NCBI GenBank assembly: GCA_027579435.1 | Contig: JANBPK010000744.1 | Coordinates: forward strand, 1 to 64,000 | Direction of reading: 5' to 3' | Origin: Candolleomyces eurysporus | Taxonomy: Eukaryota > Basidiomycota > Agaricomycetes > Agaricales > Psathyrellaceae | Length of the DNA stretch: 64,000 nucleotides | Part shown: positions 31,077-42,942 of the stretch, one piece after another | Numbering within the stretch: the first letter of the stretch is position 1 | How the letters are laid out: the number at the start of each line of letters is the position of its first letter | Position numbers and translations under genes: made by a program | Notes under the pieces: generated by a model | The model's input: the letters and a program-made list of their open reading frames with translations, nothing else | Database searches by the model: none | Told to the model about the DNA's origin: nothing

Positions 31077-33941
31077 TTAAGCGCATGTATATATACACAT
31101 AGCGACAATCATCAGGATTCGCCAGCACGTTCCACAAAGTCTCCTACTCTCCTCCTCCTCGCCCCCGGACCGTTTAAGCGAAGATTCTCCTCGCCCAACA
31201 ACCCCGACGCCGGGCCCCCCCAACGGTAGATCAAGTTCCGCTACGTCACGATCCTCCGGAACAAGGCTGCCCGCTCTTCCCGGTCCCCCCGTTCCTGTCC
31301 CTAGAGATTGGCCTGCGGTGACACCCGAGGAGGCAGAGGATGAGGATGAACTCAACCCTCCGAGCGCCCATGCAACCTCAACACCGCACTTTATACTCCA
31401 CAGCCATATCAACACGAACACCGGTGTGCTAATCAGCACGTTGAGCACCGAGAACAGATCGGGGTATCGTGCAGGAGGTGCGATGACGAGCTCGAGAACG
31501 TGTAGTGCGATAGCCGCGGAGTATACAGCCTATTACGAGCAGTTACGTGGTTAGCTGGTGAAAGCAGGAAGAATGGACGAACGTAAGACTGACCAGAGAA
31601 AACAGCTGCCTAAAGTCAACCGACAGATTGGTAAGTGGGTTATACCCAACGAGCCTATTCCACAACACGACAGTGGCAATGTAAGGCACCGCAAGCCCAT
31701 CTCTCTTCAAAAGCGGCCACATGCTGATAATGTGGGCTGTCAGTTGGCTGGTTCATGACAGACGCATGGTGCTGAGACCCACCTGAAAACAGCGACATTG
31801 TTCCCCAGAGCGCCCCAAGAATGCAACGCAGTCCCCGGTTGCGCGCCTGACATGAGCAGGGTCAACGGTAAAAGCGGTAACAGGATCGTCTTCTCGTGGA
31901 CTTGGAACGAAAATAGGAAGAACGACATCGAAGACGTCAATAACGCATACGACAATAAAGGCAAGAAAGGANGGGGGGTTGTCGTTCGAATCGTCGACAG
32001 CCTTCTCAGCGCCCTCTTCCGTGATACTGGCGGTGGTGGTATCCAATTCACGGGCCTTCTCAGTCGACCCGTCTTCGCGTATCCGCATTATCCACCCAGC
32101 TCGAAGCAGGCCCAAGACACCTGGCAGGAATCCGAGGGCTGTCAGGAGAGCTGACGTCCTAACAAGCCAACTCCTTCCAGTATCGCCATCGCCTGCAAGC
32201 TTTCGCCACTTGATAACGACGTTACTAGCACACCAAAAGTTGGCGACCTTGTCCTCAAACAGACCCCGAGAGAACGGGAATATACGTTGAATGGGGTGCA
32301 AGATGTGTAGAAGCGATGGTGCGAGTCCTGGGAGGAAGAAGGGCAGGAAGAGGATAGCGAAACTCGCCACAGTTGTAACAGCCAGGCGGGTGAACAGCGT
32401 GAACCTACGAGGCCACGATTAGGGTCAGATCAGGCTAAGAGTAGAGAAACGCACCCGTTCTTCTGGCCAAGATATATACATTTTGCCAGTAGGTACGATC
32501 CGATCGCAGGAGCGTAATACAAAGCCATTTGCTTGAAGCCTAGGCTTAGCACGAAGAAAACCGCTGCGACCAAGTCGTTCCCTGTGGCAAAGAAATTGAT
32601 AGAAAGGAGGGTGAAGCCTATCCCGGCCGTTAGATGATATGCAATCGGATCTAAGAAAGGATTTACCAAGCATGACCGAGTTGTATTGGAAGTGACCGTG
32701 GTCAATGAGAAGTAGCGCAGGCTGAAGCAGGAGCAGGAGCAGTGCTTGTTCCTAATAATCATATTAGCGTCGTTATTTGGCATACGAACGGGCAAGTGCT
32801 CACTTGAGTCCTCTTCGATCGGGTACCTTGCCAAGTTTTGACAAACATGATCAAGGCGGGTATATAGACCAGCAGATCGAAAAATACGACGGTAAGGCGC
32901 ATGTAGAGCTTGCTACCGGGAGTCTCTATTCCTCTTGAGGCATCCAATGCGAACCAGGTAGGATTGACCCAAGAACCACTGTCCGAAAGCGCTCAAGGTA
33001 AGTATGCTGGCGCCGGAGAGATGGAGGAAAGATACGAACACGAGGCCGCATAGCCAAGATACGTATGCCGTCAGCGGAGGGTAGTCAAGTCCCCAGTATT
33101 GCAGGTCGTAGGTGTACCACTCTCGGAAGGGCAGGTGCGTCGTAATTTCCATCCAATGTCGCTGTGCTTCATAGTCGCCATACATCGGGGGTGTAGCCTC
33201 GCCTAGAGTTGCCTAATTAGCAGGGTAAATGGATCGCCGCACGGATGATTACTCACCAGAGTACGAGCCCACTCCCAGACAGAGTTTTACCAAAGTTGCG
33301 AATGCGATTGCGCTGGGTATTACCCATGTCCTCAGCCCGCGTTTGTGCATGGACCGAATCCACCTTCGACCCAAGGATGCGTGCTCGGTCTCCCCGTGTG
33401 CTTGGGTGTACTTTGATCGCAACAAGGCCTTGTGCAAGCTGACGGTGTTCGCTGCACCATGGACTGTATACGTGCTCGAGATGCTCGCGTTGGACGTCTG
33501 CCGCTGCCTCAGATGCTTTGGTGGGTTGTCAGTATTGTACAGAGAGCTGAACGTCCGACGGCGTGTGGGTGAATCTGGCGCCTTTTTGCCGCGTATCGAG
33601 GTGGAGGTGGCAGATGTGGGAGAGGTGTTGGAAGGAAAGTGGGTCGCGAACGGGGAGACTGCGCGAGTGGACGATACTGGCGAGAGCGGTGGCGAACCCA
33701 GCCAATGCTGGCTCTCGGACGTGTCGATGAGGTGTCTGCGCGGTGTTGGGGCGTGTATGGTTGGCATCGAGGATGAGGGCTCGGCGTCGTAGCCGTTCCA
33801 CCTGGACATTGGGTGCGATGCTGCGAGTGCTGCGCTCGCTGGTGGGATTTCGGCCGAATACCTCAAGGACTGCTGGCGCGCTCTTGGGGCCCGTTTGTAT
33901 AGGACATCTTCGGGGGGCAGCGCGGAAAGTTCAGAGTCCAT
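31077..33941 (-). CDS. ALG6: Dolichyl-P-Glc:Man9GlcNAc2-PP-dolichol alpha-1,3-glucosyltransferase
   Basis: Minus-strand multi-exon gene, start ATG 33941-33939, stop 31079-31077. Diagnostic ALG6/ALG8 family blocks: [40 protein letters not shown] (the acidic and [10 protein letters not shown] motif of the lumenal loop), [19 protein letters not shown] and [18 protein letters not shown]. It adds the first glucose to the lipid-linked oligosaccharide in the ER membrane, the step that favours efficient N-glycosylation. Many hydrophobic segments fit a polytopic membrane enzyme. Odd points: an unusually long soluble Ser/Thr/Pro-rich N-terminus of about 200 residues before the first membrane segment ([20 protein letters not shown]), and a frame break at the N at 31972 between DDSNDNP and [16 protein letters not shown], best explained by a miscounted C run. 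Confidence 0.9.
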
Positions 33942-34417
33942 CAATGTAGGAGGTGAAATGTGTAGCTCGGCAACTCAGTCGGTGTATTGCCGGCTCGTGC
34001 AAGGGATGATCGTGGTCGATAGCGGGCACATCGTCATCGTCTTAAAGCAGCTCCGTCTGCCCTCATGTTGCCTCAGCGCCGAAGGTGTCGAGCTGGGTTG
34101 CTGCCCGAAAGATAGATACTGACGCGAAAATCCTGCCCGGAACATTAGGAACAAACTGTATTTCGCGATCGACCCGGAGCCTCCTGCTCTACCGCTATGT
34201 ACCCCAACAGGCTCCCATGACCACCTGTCTGTCCCCAATGTTGGGGAAGCGTTTCTCTGGTGCCGCCTAGATGACGACGACGGATGGCGGATGAACGTGC
34301 TCAATGCCATCTGGTCCGGTATGTTCCATTTCTTCCCACGGTGACGATTCCCTTATTTTGAACGTTTGTGCTATCCGACACGACACGTCTCCAACTTTCT
34401 GATCCTCATCCCCAATA
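33942..34417. promoter_or_regulatory. Shared divergent promoter, ALG6 / porin
   Basis: 476 bp separate the start codons of the divergent ALG6 and porin genes, so this stretch must hold both promoters. No TATA box stands out. The bases just before the porin ATG are pyrimidine-rich with CCCAATA, typical of highly expressed basidiomycete genes. Confidence 0.5.
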
Positions 34418-35474
34418 ATGTCTCTCCCTCAACCTGTTCCCCCCTCCTGGAAGGCGAGCTCATTATCTGCACAATTTCCGAGCGTTTTCTGACATCTTGC
34501 CACAGGACCTTGGCAAGTCCTCCAACGACTTGCTCTCCAAGGACTACTATATCCACGGTGCCTCCCTCGAGGTCAAGACCGCCACCCCTTCCAACGTCTC
34601 CTTCAAGGTTGCCGGAAGCAAGGACTCCAAGTCCGACCTCATCACCGGTGACATCGAGGGCAAGTGGACCGACAAGGCCCATGGCCTCACCGTCACCCAG
34701 ACCTGGACCACCTCCAACATCCTCCGCAACCAGGTTGAGCTCGAGAACCAGATTGCCAAGGGTCTGAAGTTGGATTTGGCCACCAGCCTTTCCCCCGAAA
34801 AGGGTGCAAAGACTGCTGTCCTCACCACCGTCTACAAGCAGAGCGGCCTCCACACCCGCGCCAACTTGGACTTGTTCAAGGTCCGCCCGTCCGACGCGTC
34901 GGTCCTAGATACAGACAGACTGACCCCGACTTTCACAGGGCCCTACTTTCACCGCTGATGCTGTCTTGGGTCGCGACGGTTTCTTGGTGGGTGCTGAGGC
35001 TGCCTACAACGTGACCGAGGGCAAGGTCACCCGCTACGCCACCGCCGTCGGCTTCAACGCTCCCCAATACTCCGTTGCCGTACACGCCTTGAGCAACCTC
35101 AAGGTCTTCACCGCCTCCTACTACCAGCGCATCAACCGCGACGTTGAGGCTGGCGCCAAGGCTATCTACGACCCCAAGTCCACCCATGGTGGTGTCTCCC
35201 TTGAGGTCGGTACCAAGGTTTACCTCGACGCCTCTGCCTTTGTCAAGGCAAAGATTAACAACGCCGGTGTCGTCGGTCTCGGTAAGTTTACTTTATAAAC
35301 TCATCTTACATGATAAGCTCAGTACTGATCAATTGTTTCATAGGCTACACCCAGGCTCTCCGCCCTGGTGTCAAGGCTGCCTTCGGTCTTGCCCTCGACA
35401 CCCAAAAGTTGAACGACCCTAACCCTGTTGGCCCTGCCCACAAGGTTGGCGTCCACTTCGTCTTCGACTCATGA
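34418..35474 (+). CDS. Mitochondrial outer-membrane porin (VDAC)
   Basis: Four exons: 34418-34453, 34506-34880, 34939-35281, 35344-35474; 294 aa, normal for VDAC. The first exon gives MSLPQPVPPSWK, joined to DLGKSSNDLLSKDYY, the classical amphipathic N-terminal helix. Alternating hydrophobic/polar beta strands follow (LEVKTATPSNVSFKVAGSKD, GKWTDKAHGLTVTQTW, ANLDLFKGPTFTADAVLG, VTRYATAVGF, GGVSLEVGTKVYLDASAF) and the end is HKVGVHFVFDS, as in the eukaryotic porin signature. It forms the voltage-gated channel for ATP, ADP and metabolites. The first intron starts GC rather than GT (34454). Codon use is strongly C-biased at third positions, unlike neighbouring genes, as expected for high expression. 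Confidence 0.96.
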
Positions 35475-35788
35475 GCTGGTTTGAGGTACGGGTTGAAAGT
35501 AATCTTACGCTAATAATTCCTTGGACCGATCGTTACTGTAATTACTCTCAATCAATCGTCATTCTTGGGCATCTTCTTATGATGGAGTGGCTTGAAACGG
35601 ACTGTTCCATACATATATAAAGAGTCTAGAATCGACACTGCTATAGAAAGGGCTTGAGCAAGGGGACAAGACGGCTATCTCTTCCACAGTCGCCATTCAC
35701 TACACCAGTGTCGTGACCAGGTCACCTTGTGCTAATTGGAATTTGATCTTCCCTATAACACCGGCTATCACGTTCACCAGTCGCAGGG
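35475..35788. other. Spacer between porin and capping triphosphatase genes
   Basis: Contains the 3'-UTR of porin and promoter/leader of the next gene in the same orientation. No gene seen. Confidence 0.4.
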
Positions 35789-37360
35789 ATGTCCTCGACA
35801 TCATACCGCACGTCGCCGCCACCGCCTCTCAAACGCCAGCGACGTTCTTCATCTTCTGCAAGCGTACACGGGACGTATTACCACCCGCCGGGACCAGGAG
35901 AAAGCAGCTATTTCCCACCACCGACGTCGTTGCCTGGCCCGACCGCGACGGTCCAGGTGACGCCATCAGCAGCACTCGGCAACTTGGGCTTCTCGAGAAA
36001 CGCGTCAAATAATCCTCAACAACAGCCTCCGGTGACCGTCGGCGCATACTCTTATCCGCCTTTACCCCCGCATCCACCACCTTTCCCTCAGCAGCACCAC
36101 TATCGCAGCCACAGCGGAAACCGGAGTACGACGACCACCATGAACTCGACCGGCTCGAATGGTCCCCAAAGACACCCCCAGCAGCAGTACCCGCCGGATG
36201 TGAGGCCAGGTTCATCGTCAGGGTCGGGGAGTGGCGGCGCCGCGCCCTTGCCACCTTTGTCGTTGTCGATACTGGGTGTTGAGCCGCTGGATGAGTTTAT
36301 CAAGGAGGTGGCTGATTTCGTGCATCATATGATTACTACGCGGCCTGAACATCTGGGAGGTGTCGTCGAGGTTGAGGCGAAGCTCGGGCTATTGAAAGAT
36401 ACCAGGACGGGGCAGAGGTTGGGTTTGCCTGTCTTGGTCGAGTCGAGTGAGTCTTGCCTGCCTTGTCCTTTGTGTGCGTTCGCTGAAGAAACCCTGTGTG
36501 TGTGCTATGGGGATGTAGTTCTGTCGGCGGATATGCTGGATGTGCGGTTCGAGTCCAACATGCCTAGTGTATGCCTGTCTTTTCCCCTAGTTCGTGCGTG
36601 CATGACGCGGTGCTGATTCAATGTACCAGAGCCAACACAGACGTTACAATACCCTGCTTAATAACCTCAAAACCTCGACGACGCCCTCACAGAGCTCCTC
36701 ACCATTCGACTACGAACATCTATACCTCGTAGACAACTTCTACACCGACTCGCCAGGCGACTCTCGCGAAAAGATACGCGTAACAAGAGACGAAAAGACT
36801 TCTACGGTCGTGCAATGCGTGAAGAAGATTCGTCTAGGCGACTTGAACATCTACAGTCCCAAACGTGCGGCTGACTGGAGGGTGAGCGTGAGCCTCGAGG
36901 TACCAGGTGAGGAATCCACGTTCGCGAATGACGTGCTTAAGCGCCCGTCTTCCTTGACGCTGATAAGTTCTGTTCCCTAGTTTCCCATCCCCTGGGTTCC
37001 CCATCTTATTCGAGGAGAAAAGACCGTATGCGGTACACCCATGAGGAGTTCGTGATAGACCTCACGCAGGTCACGACGCAGCCCAACCCCAGTGCACCGG
37101 TACGTCGCCCGTTTGCGTCGTATTTTCAAGGTTGTACTATACTTTTTGCTCACATTTTTTTTTTCTGGTGCAAACAGTCGCAGCTATCGCACGAACTCGA
37201 GCTCGAAATTGCGCGACCAGAGTTGTTATTGGCCACTGCAATGAAACGGAACGACGTTAGCGTGTCAGAACACGAGCGGTCAGCATTCGACGAGCTCATT
37301 CGTGCGTTCGTCAACAACGCTCGGATTTTGGTGAGAAACTCGGACGCCTGGCAGGGGTGA
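35789..37360 (+). CDS. CET1: mRNA-capping enzyme, RNA 5'-triphosphatase subunit
   Basis: About five exons from ATG 35789 to TGA 37358-37360. The first 150 residues are low-complexity Pro/Ser/Gln-rich. The catalytic part belongs to the triphosphate tunnel metalloenzyme family: VVEVEAKLGLLKD (metal-binding glutamates of motif A, about 36370), MLDVRFESNMP, YLVDNFYTD, REKIRVTRDEKT, CVKKIRLGDLNIYSPKRAAD and DWRVSVSLE, then RYTHEEFVIDLTQV and HELELEIARPELLL with the second pair of metal-binding Glu. It removes the gamma-phosphate of nascent pre-mRNA before guanylylation, in the nucleus. Introns fall at about 36448-36520, 36570-36630, 36905-36980 and 37101-37178. Confidence 0.92.
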
Positions 37361-37787
37361 AGGATGATGGTTCAGCTGGTTTACATACGTACATGTCCTT
37401 TTTGCGTATTTCTGTCCAGATTTTCTGGATGCATATGTATATGAAGCCGTTTAGACCCTCTTTCTCTCGCACCCACACCACACCCACACCTACACACACA
37501 CACATACTTTTAAGCGTAGCTTCGAATGGGAAGCATAGTAATAGGTCAAGATTGTATCTGGGACTATAACCGGTGTAGAATATTGCGAGCTTTCGCCAAA
37601 AACGAAGCCCCAAGTAGCGAGCGCGGATATACGATAAAGGGATACAGGATGTGATGTACATCCTAACAAAGCAAATAAATAACGAGACCCCAAGGACGAA
37701 TCCAAACCAGAAAAGGTATACATAGAACAGCCATGCGTAGAGTTCCTGTCACCGGGAGAAACACAAAGAGACAAGCCGGAGGAATGG
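37361..37787. other. Convergent 3' region with CA-rich microsatellite
   Basis: Between two converging genes. It contains a CACACC/CACACA-rich stretch (about 37470-37504). No gene seen; both genes probably terminate here. Confidence 0.45.
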
Positions 37788-39547
37788 TCAAAGTCCAACG
37801 ACTTCAACCAAATCTCCATCCTCCAAATCAGCCTCGGAAATTGGGGATTCGTTATCGAGCCTGTCACCATCGACGCAAAGTCTAGGATCTTTGGGCGGAG
37901 TAGCAGCAGCAGCTTTCTTCCCGCCTTTGCCTCGAGCTGGAGGGGGCAGGCCAGCAGCAGCGAATACTTCGGGGTACTCCTTCTCCAGGCCCGCTCTCTT
38001 CAAAAACGCTCTGAGGATATTCCCGCATTTAGCGGTGGGCCGTACTGTAAGGACGATATCCCTTGAGCCGGTCTTTGCTGAGCGGAAGATGAGCTTGAGT
38101 TTGTCGTCGTCGTCATCGGCTTCGGATTGAGACTCGGCTCCAGTTGCCAATTGGGACTTCGAAGCAGCTTGGGATTGTAATGAGGGTGCAGCTTTCCTTG
38201 GGGTGGCCGGTTCGTCTTCGTCGCTGTCTGATATGTCGAAGACAGGGATAGAACTGTTGCTTGAGCTTGAGGTAGGCGGAGCTTGAGTCTGGGGTTGAGT
38301 GCTGCTCAAATCGTTATAAGCGCTTAAATCAGGATTAGCCCTGATGTATTCGAATGTAGTCTTGTTGTATGCGGCTTGAAATGGTGTCAGGGCATGCGAA
38401 AGGGCAATTGAATGGGAGTTCACTTACTGAACTCGACGTCTCTCCAGATGTTCAAAACGCTTGGTCCAGCCGAGGCGAAGATACGCTTGCCTTGATGACA
38501 AACAACTAAGTTTGACGCGACAATATGAGCATCATCCGCAATTTCTTCGAATAGTCCATAGAAGCTGTCAGTCTAGAACACCGGGTCAATGCGAGAAGCC
38601 ATAAGCAGCTTGAAAGGAATCATACCCTGTTGATTCGGTATTTCCAGTCGACCTCTTTACCCTTCGGATCCTGCGGATGGGGTTTCCAGTGCACAGTGAT
38701 GACAACTGTATCCTCTGGATCAACAACAGCTGAGTTATCGGCAGTTCGGGACTCGTGAGGCGTCTTCTGCCTCGCTTGCTCAACGATCCGCTCGAGTTCG
38801 GGATCGAGAGTGATGGTGGAATCGTCCAGGTCGATCGTAGGAATGTCGGTAGTGCCCAGCGCTTCTCGAACGAACTTCCTAACGTTTTCGACTTGTTGAA
38901 GAGGAATCATCGGCGGGGGCGTTAACGAACGAGAACGAGAGCGACTGCGCTGTCTCTGCTTCTTCCGCTTTGATTGGCGTCTTGAGTTATTGGGAGTAAC
39001 TGAGGGGTCTGAAAGCTCGGCGACATCTGAATCGGAGTCGTCCGAAGCCGGTTCAGCTGAGAGCATCCTAGTTCACAGCAATCAATTAGCAACCGTAAAA
39101 GCGAAGGTTTCGTGGTACGCACCTGAGGATATTTTTGTCCTGCTGCCACTTTGGCTTTGGGAGAGCCTCCGGCCTCTTTCGGGCGCGCTTACGGGAACGC
39201 GGTGAGGCGTTCTCGTCACTTTCACTACTAGAACCAATGTCTATGGCGCCCTTGTCGTCTGAAATGAAGTGTCGATGATGAGAAGCAATCTTATCATTAA
39301 GAGATTCCTAAAACACACCTTTAGCAAGGTCTTCCAACTTATGCCAGGTCTTCAACGACCTGTTCTTGTTCTTCATGAACATTGCGTCAAGGTCGTTCTC
39401 CGACCGCGTCGCGGCCTTTTTAGGTGTTGCGGAAGGGCCCGCTGTCGACGATCCCGATGCATTTGTGGAAGACTGGGTAACTGGACTCTTTGCCTTCGGT
39501 CTTGGACGCGGTCGTGGTCGTGGTCGATTGGGAGCAGCATCGGCCAT
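37788..39547 (-). CDS. Rad60/Esc2/NIP45-type SUMO-like domain protein
   Basis: Minus strand, ATG 39547-39545 to TGA 37790-37788, four or more exons. The N-terminus is basic (PRPRPRPRPKAKSP), then Ser/Asp/Glu-rich patches with the SIM-like IDIGSSSESDE and Arg/Ser runs (QRSRSRSRSLTPP). A first SUMO-like domain is likely around VVITVHWKPHPQDPKGKEVD...LVVCHQGKRIFAS. A second, C-terminal Rad60-SLD domain is clear: KLKLIFRSAKTGSRDIVLTV, ILRAFLKRAG, LCVDGDRLDNESPISEADLE, ending GDLVEVVGL. Such proteins bind Ubc9 and guide SUMO during replication-fork repair. It shares a very short divergent promoter with the GCFC gene. Confidence 0.85.
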
Positions 39548-39639
39548 GTCGTGATCGTAGTTCAGGAAAGGGGGATATTCGTGGGAAAAACGCATCAGGC
39601 GGCAGGTCACTCAAAGACCACGTGCGTGTCGGGATTGGC
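39548..39639. promoter_or_regulatory. 92-bp bidirectional promoter/leader
   Basis: The start codons of the Rad60-like (-) and GCFC-like (+) genes are only 92 bp apart, so transcription start sites and possibly 5' leaders overlap. Co-regulation is likely but inferred. Confidence 0.6.
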
Positions 39640-42491
39640 ATGTCCTCGCCAACTCCCCTCATCTTCAAGCGCTCAGGCAAAGCGAAATCGCAGCAGCGAG
39701 CGAGGCAAACGTCCCTAGAGCCAGAGTCCAATGACAATGATTCAACCGCGTTCGAAACCGCTGAGGAGTCTCCCAGCACGTTGGCAGCGAAGCTGAAGAC
39801 CAAGGTCAAGAAATCGCGCACCAAGTCGAAGCTGAGCTTTGGAGCTGCAGAAGAAGAGGTGTGTCATCCAGATCTTATATTCAAGGCTCTAACTTATGGC
39901 TTTAGGAAGGAGATAGAGAGGTCTTTCAGATTAAAAAATCAAAGTTGAGCACGAAGCTAGCTCTCGGAAAGAATGCAGCGTAAGTGCATAGCGGATACCT
40001 TTGATGTACGACTCTCACCAGCGAACAGAAGCGTTCCTTTGGATCTGGATCAGGCCACAATATCTCCAAGTCGCGGTCCAACATATGACCAGGCATATTT
40101 GAACGAATTGAAATCATCTACTCCTTCTGCCAGACCTGCAAATGTAGATCCATATGACGCAGATATGTCAATGGACGTTGACTCTGGCGACATATCCACT
40201 CGCACCATCGACGTATTTCAAGGTAAGTTGTGAATTCCTACTGCTTAGCTCATAGCTGAATATCCTTAGAGGATGCTACCACTGGAGAAACTTTGATTCC
40301 TTCAGAGTCATCTGTCAAGGTGGCCAAGGAAAAGAGGGAACGTCTCCGAAAGATGAAGGTCTCTGGAGAGGAGGATTTTATATCCCTTTCAGTCACGAAG
40401 AGATCCGAAGACACTGGGCCTCATCCAGAGAGTCGTCTTGTGCGTGAAGAGGACGAGCTTGGGGAAGGGGACGATGGTGCGTGGCCTCTTCCTTACTTTT
40501 GGCTATGACTCACTCCTTTTAGAATATGCCGAGTATACGAGCGCACAAGAGCGCATCGCTTTAGGCAAAAAGTCTCGTNAAAAAAGAGGCAAGCAAGCGC
40601 AGAGAGGCAATGGAAGAGATGATCAACGACGCGTAGGTTCTCTGGGTTTATTCAGTATTCATCCCTCTCACTATTTGGCAGTGAAGAAGTAGACGAAGAG
40701 ACGATGGAGTGGGAGCAAGAACAGCTACGAAGAGGCGGTCATCGAGCGTATGATGCTTCGCCTGCCTCCAAGCCGAAGCAAATTTACAAGCCTGCTCCAA
40801 GTAAGTTGGCCACTGTTCATCCTCTTGCTCTCGGCTAATCACAACATCAGTTCCTGCCCCATCCTCCATCCCCACCCTGCAACCCGCTATGACTCGACTA
40901 TCTCAACAGCTCGCGCTGCTCACCACCTCACATGCAAATAACACTGCCGCATTGAATTCACTGGCTCAGGAGCGACTGGATGTGGATGAAAAAGAGAAGG
41001 AGATGCGTGACATGGTCATTAAAGCTGAAGATAAGCGAGCCTGGTTTGGCGACTTCCGAGACTGGCTCGAGAGTGTTGCCGGTTTCTTGGATGAGAAGGT
41101 AGGACCGTCCCTCTGGAATTGATCATCGCTTGACTGATCACCCTCTACCAGTATCCAATGCTAGAAAAGCTCGAAGACGAACATGTTTCATTGCTGCAAG
41201 AACGACTTCAGCTAGTCACACAGCGAAGAGAAGCGGACGACCAGGATGACCTAGAAGCTTTCTTTGGCCCCCTCCCTATTGTGAATGACCCTAACACCGG
41301 AAATGAAGAGGAAACCGATGAATTGGGTCGAGTTATTCCTAAACCTAGTCCTGCTGCATTGCAAAAAGAACGTCGTACTGCTCGTCAGGGGCGACACCAG
41401 AAAAGGGTGCAGCGAAAGCCGCCGTCCCCGCCTGACGAGGAAGGATACTCCACAGATTCGTCACTCCCACCTTCTGATGCATCTGACTATGCGTCCGCCA
41501 TCTCTTCACTATCCCAACGAACTAAAGCCATCCTTGCAGATGTGCGTGCAGAGGAGTTCCGTAATCCGACTGGCGCCAAGTGGAATGCATGGAGAGAAAA
41601 GTATGGTGACAGCTATCGGAATGCTTGGGGCGGACTTGGGGTTGTCAGTGCTTGGGAGTTCTGGGTTCGCTTAGAACTTGTGGGCTGGGATTGCATTCAG
41701 GTTAGTCTGAAATTTCAAGTGAAAACTAGCGCATTGCCTGACAGTTCTTTAGGATGTTCGAAGCCTCGATAGCTTTAGATGGTATGCAAGTCTCTACGAG
41801 TATTCTAGACCTGCGGGCAACCAGGAAGACGGTGATGAAGAGCCAGAACTGGGTCCAGATGGCGACCTAGTCGCATCAATGATATCGACGGCGATTATCC
41901 CGAGACTGTGCAAAGTCGTTGAAGGTGGCGCACTCGACGTCTACTCTGAAAAACATGTCAAACGAATGGTAGACCTTGCCGAAGAAGTCGAAGCGACCAT
42001 GGAGGAAGGGAATATCAAGTTCCAGGTATGTAACCTGTATATTTTCATCGTACCGACAGTTCCTCAACTCTATCTAGAACCTACTTGGCGCCGTGTTCTC
42101 AAGGTTCCGGGTGGCAGTGGAAGAGACGGAAACGCTGCTTCACAAATTCGACGAGGTCCGATCAAGACCAGCTCCCTTCCATCCGGAGGCGATTCCATCA
42201 CGCCGGAGATTCCTCTTTCGCCGGGTTAAACTGCTGAAAAATCTCTGGCGATGGAGGAAATATACTGGCGAACGGTTTGGCATTGACCAACTCATCTCTC
42301 GACACATTGAACATTGCTTTGTCTCTGTTGCTGAGGGTGGGTGGGATATTGGTGGAAAGGAGGCAGGACAGACGGTACGCTTTCTTGCCCGTTTTCTGCT
42401 TCAGTAATCTGAACATGCTTTTTTCTAGGTTGCGTCAATCATTCCCCGAGAACTTGTACCCCTCAGTTTGAAGCAATTGTTGAATTTGTAA
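39640..42491 (+). CDS. GCFC/PAXBP1-type protein, splicing-associated
   Basis: About ten exons from ATG 39640 (MSSPTPLIFKRSGKAK) to TAA 42489-42491. The N-terminal part is charged and disordered (SRTKSKLSFG...EEDELGEGDD), as in GCF proteins. Conserved points follow: IPSESSVKVAKEKRERLRKM, EYAEYTSAQERIALGKKSR, MEWEQEQLRRGGHRA, then a coiled coil (about 40900-41240: LSQQLALLTTSHANNTAALN...LQERLQLVTQRREADDQDDL). The C-terminal GCF domain begins IFADVRAEEF-like (ILADVRAEEFRNPTGAKWNA) and has WGGLGVVSAWEFWVRLELVG, MISTAIIPRLCKVVEGGALD and YSEKHVKRMVDLAEEVEATM. Metazoan and yeast relatives (PAXBP1, Ntr2-like) help spliceosome disassembly; the role here is inferred. The N at 40579 lies in an A run at KKSRK. 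Confidence 0.85.
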
Positions 42492-42942
42492 TCTCGTTTT
42501 CGGTTCGTTATTCATCCATTATATGAGCATTCAATTCTTCGTGCGAGGAGTCAAAGCCATTCCAATATTCATGGCTTATTTCCGATGCCAACCGCTTGCC
42601 CCGGCTGCTTTCACGGTTGACATCGTCTTAGAACCCTCGAATATTAATTAGAAGCATAATGACCGCTAAGTGGCTTGTCCTCGGACTAAATCTCTCCATT
42701 GGTGGCTCGTTCCGTTGTCGAACATTTTATGTGTGCACTAGAAATATTTTGTGATGCTGACATCCGTTCCTAAAAGGCTGTTTGGAAATACAGTGGTACT
42801 GCTACCCTACAATAAGCAGTAGCTCGCAGTGTTGGCATGCTCGTTCTTCGCCTCCATCGGCGACTGGTAGCAATTTCCGACCCTCGCCATCGATAGCATC
42901 GACCTGGATTCTCGACTCGTTAATGGTTATCAAGTGGGAGAA
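42492..42942. other. Non-coding region
   Basis: 3' flank of the GCFC gene. No gene or marked repeat seen. Confidence 0.4.

Noticed and set aside
33229..33792. 187-codon plus-strand frame
   Set aside because: Antisense shadow of the ALG6 N-terminal extension.
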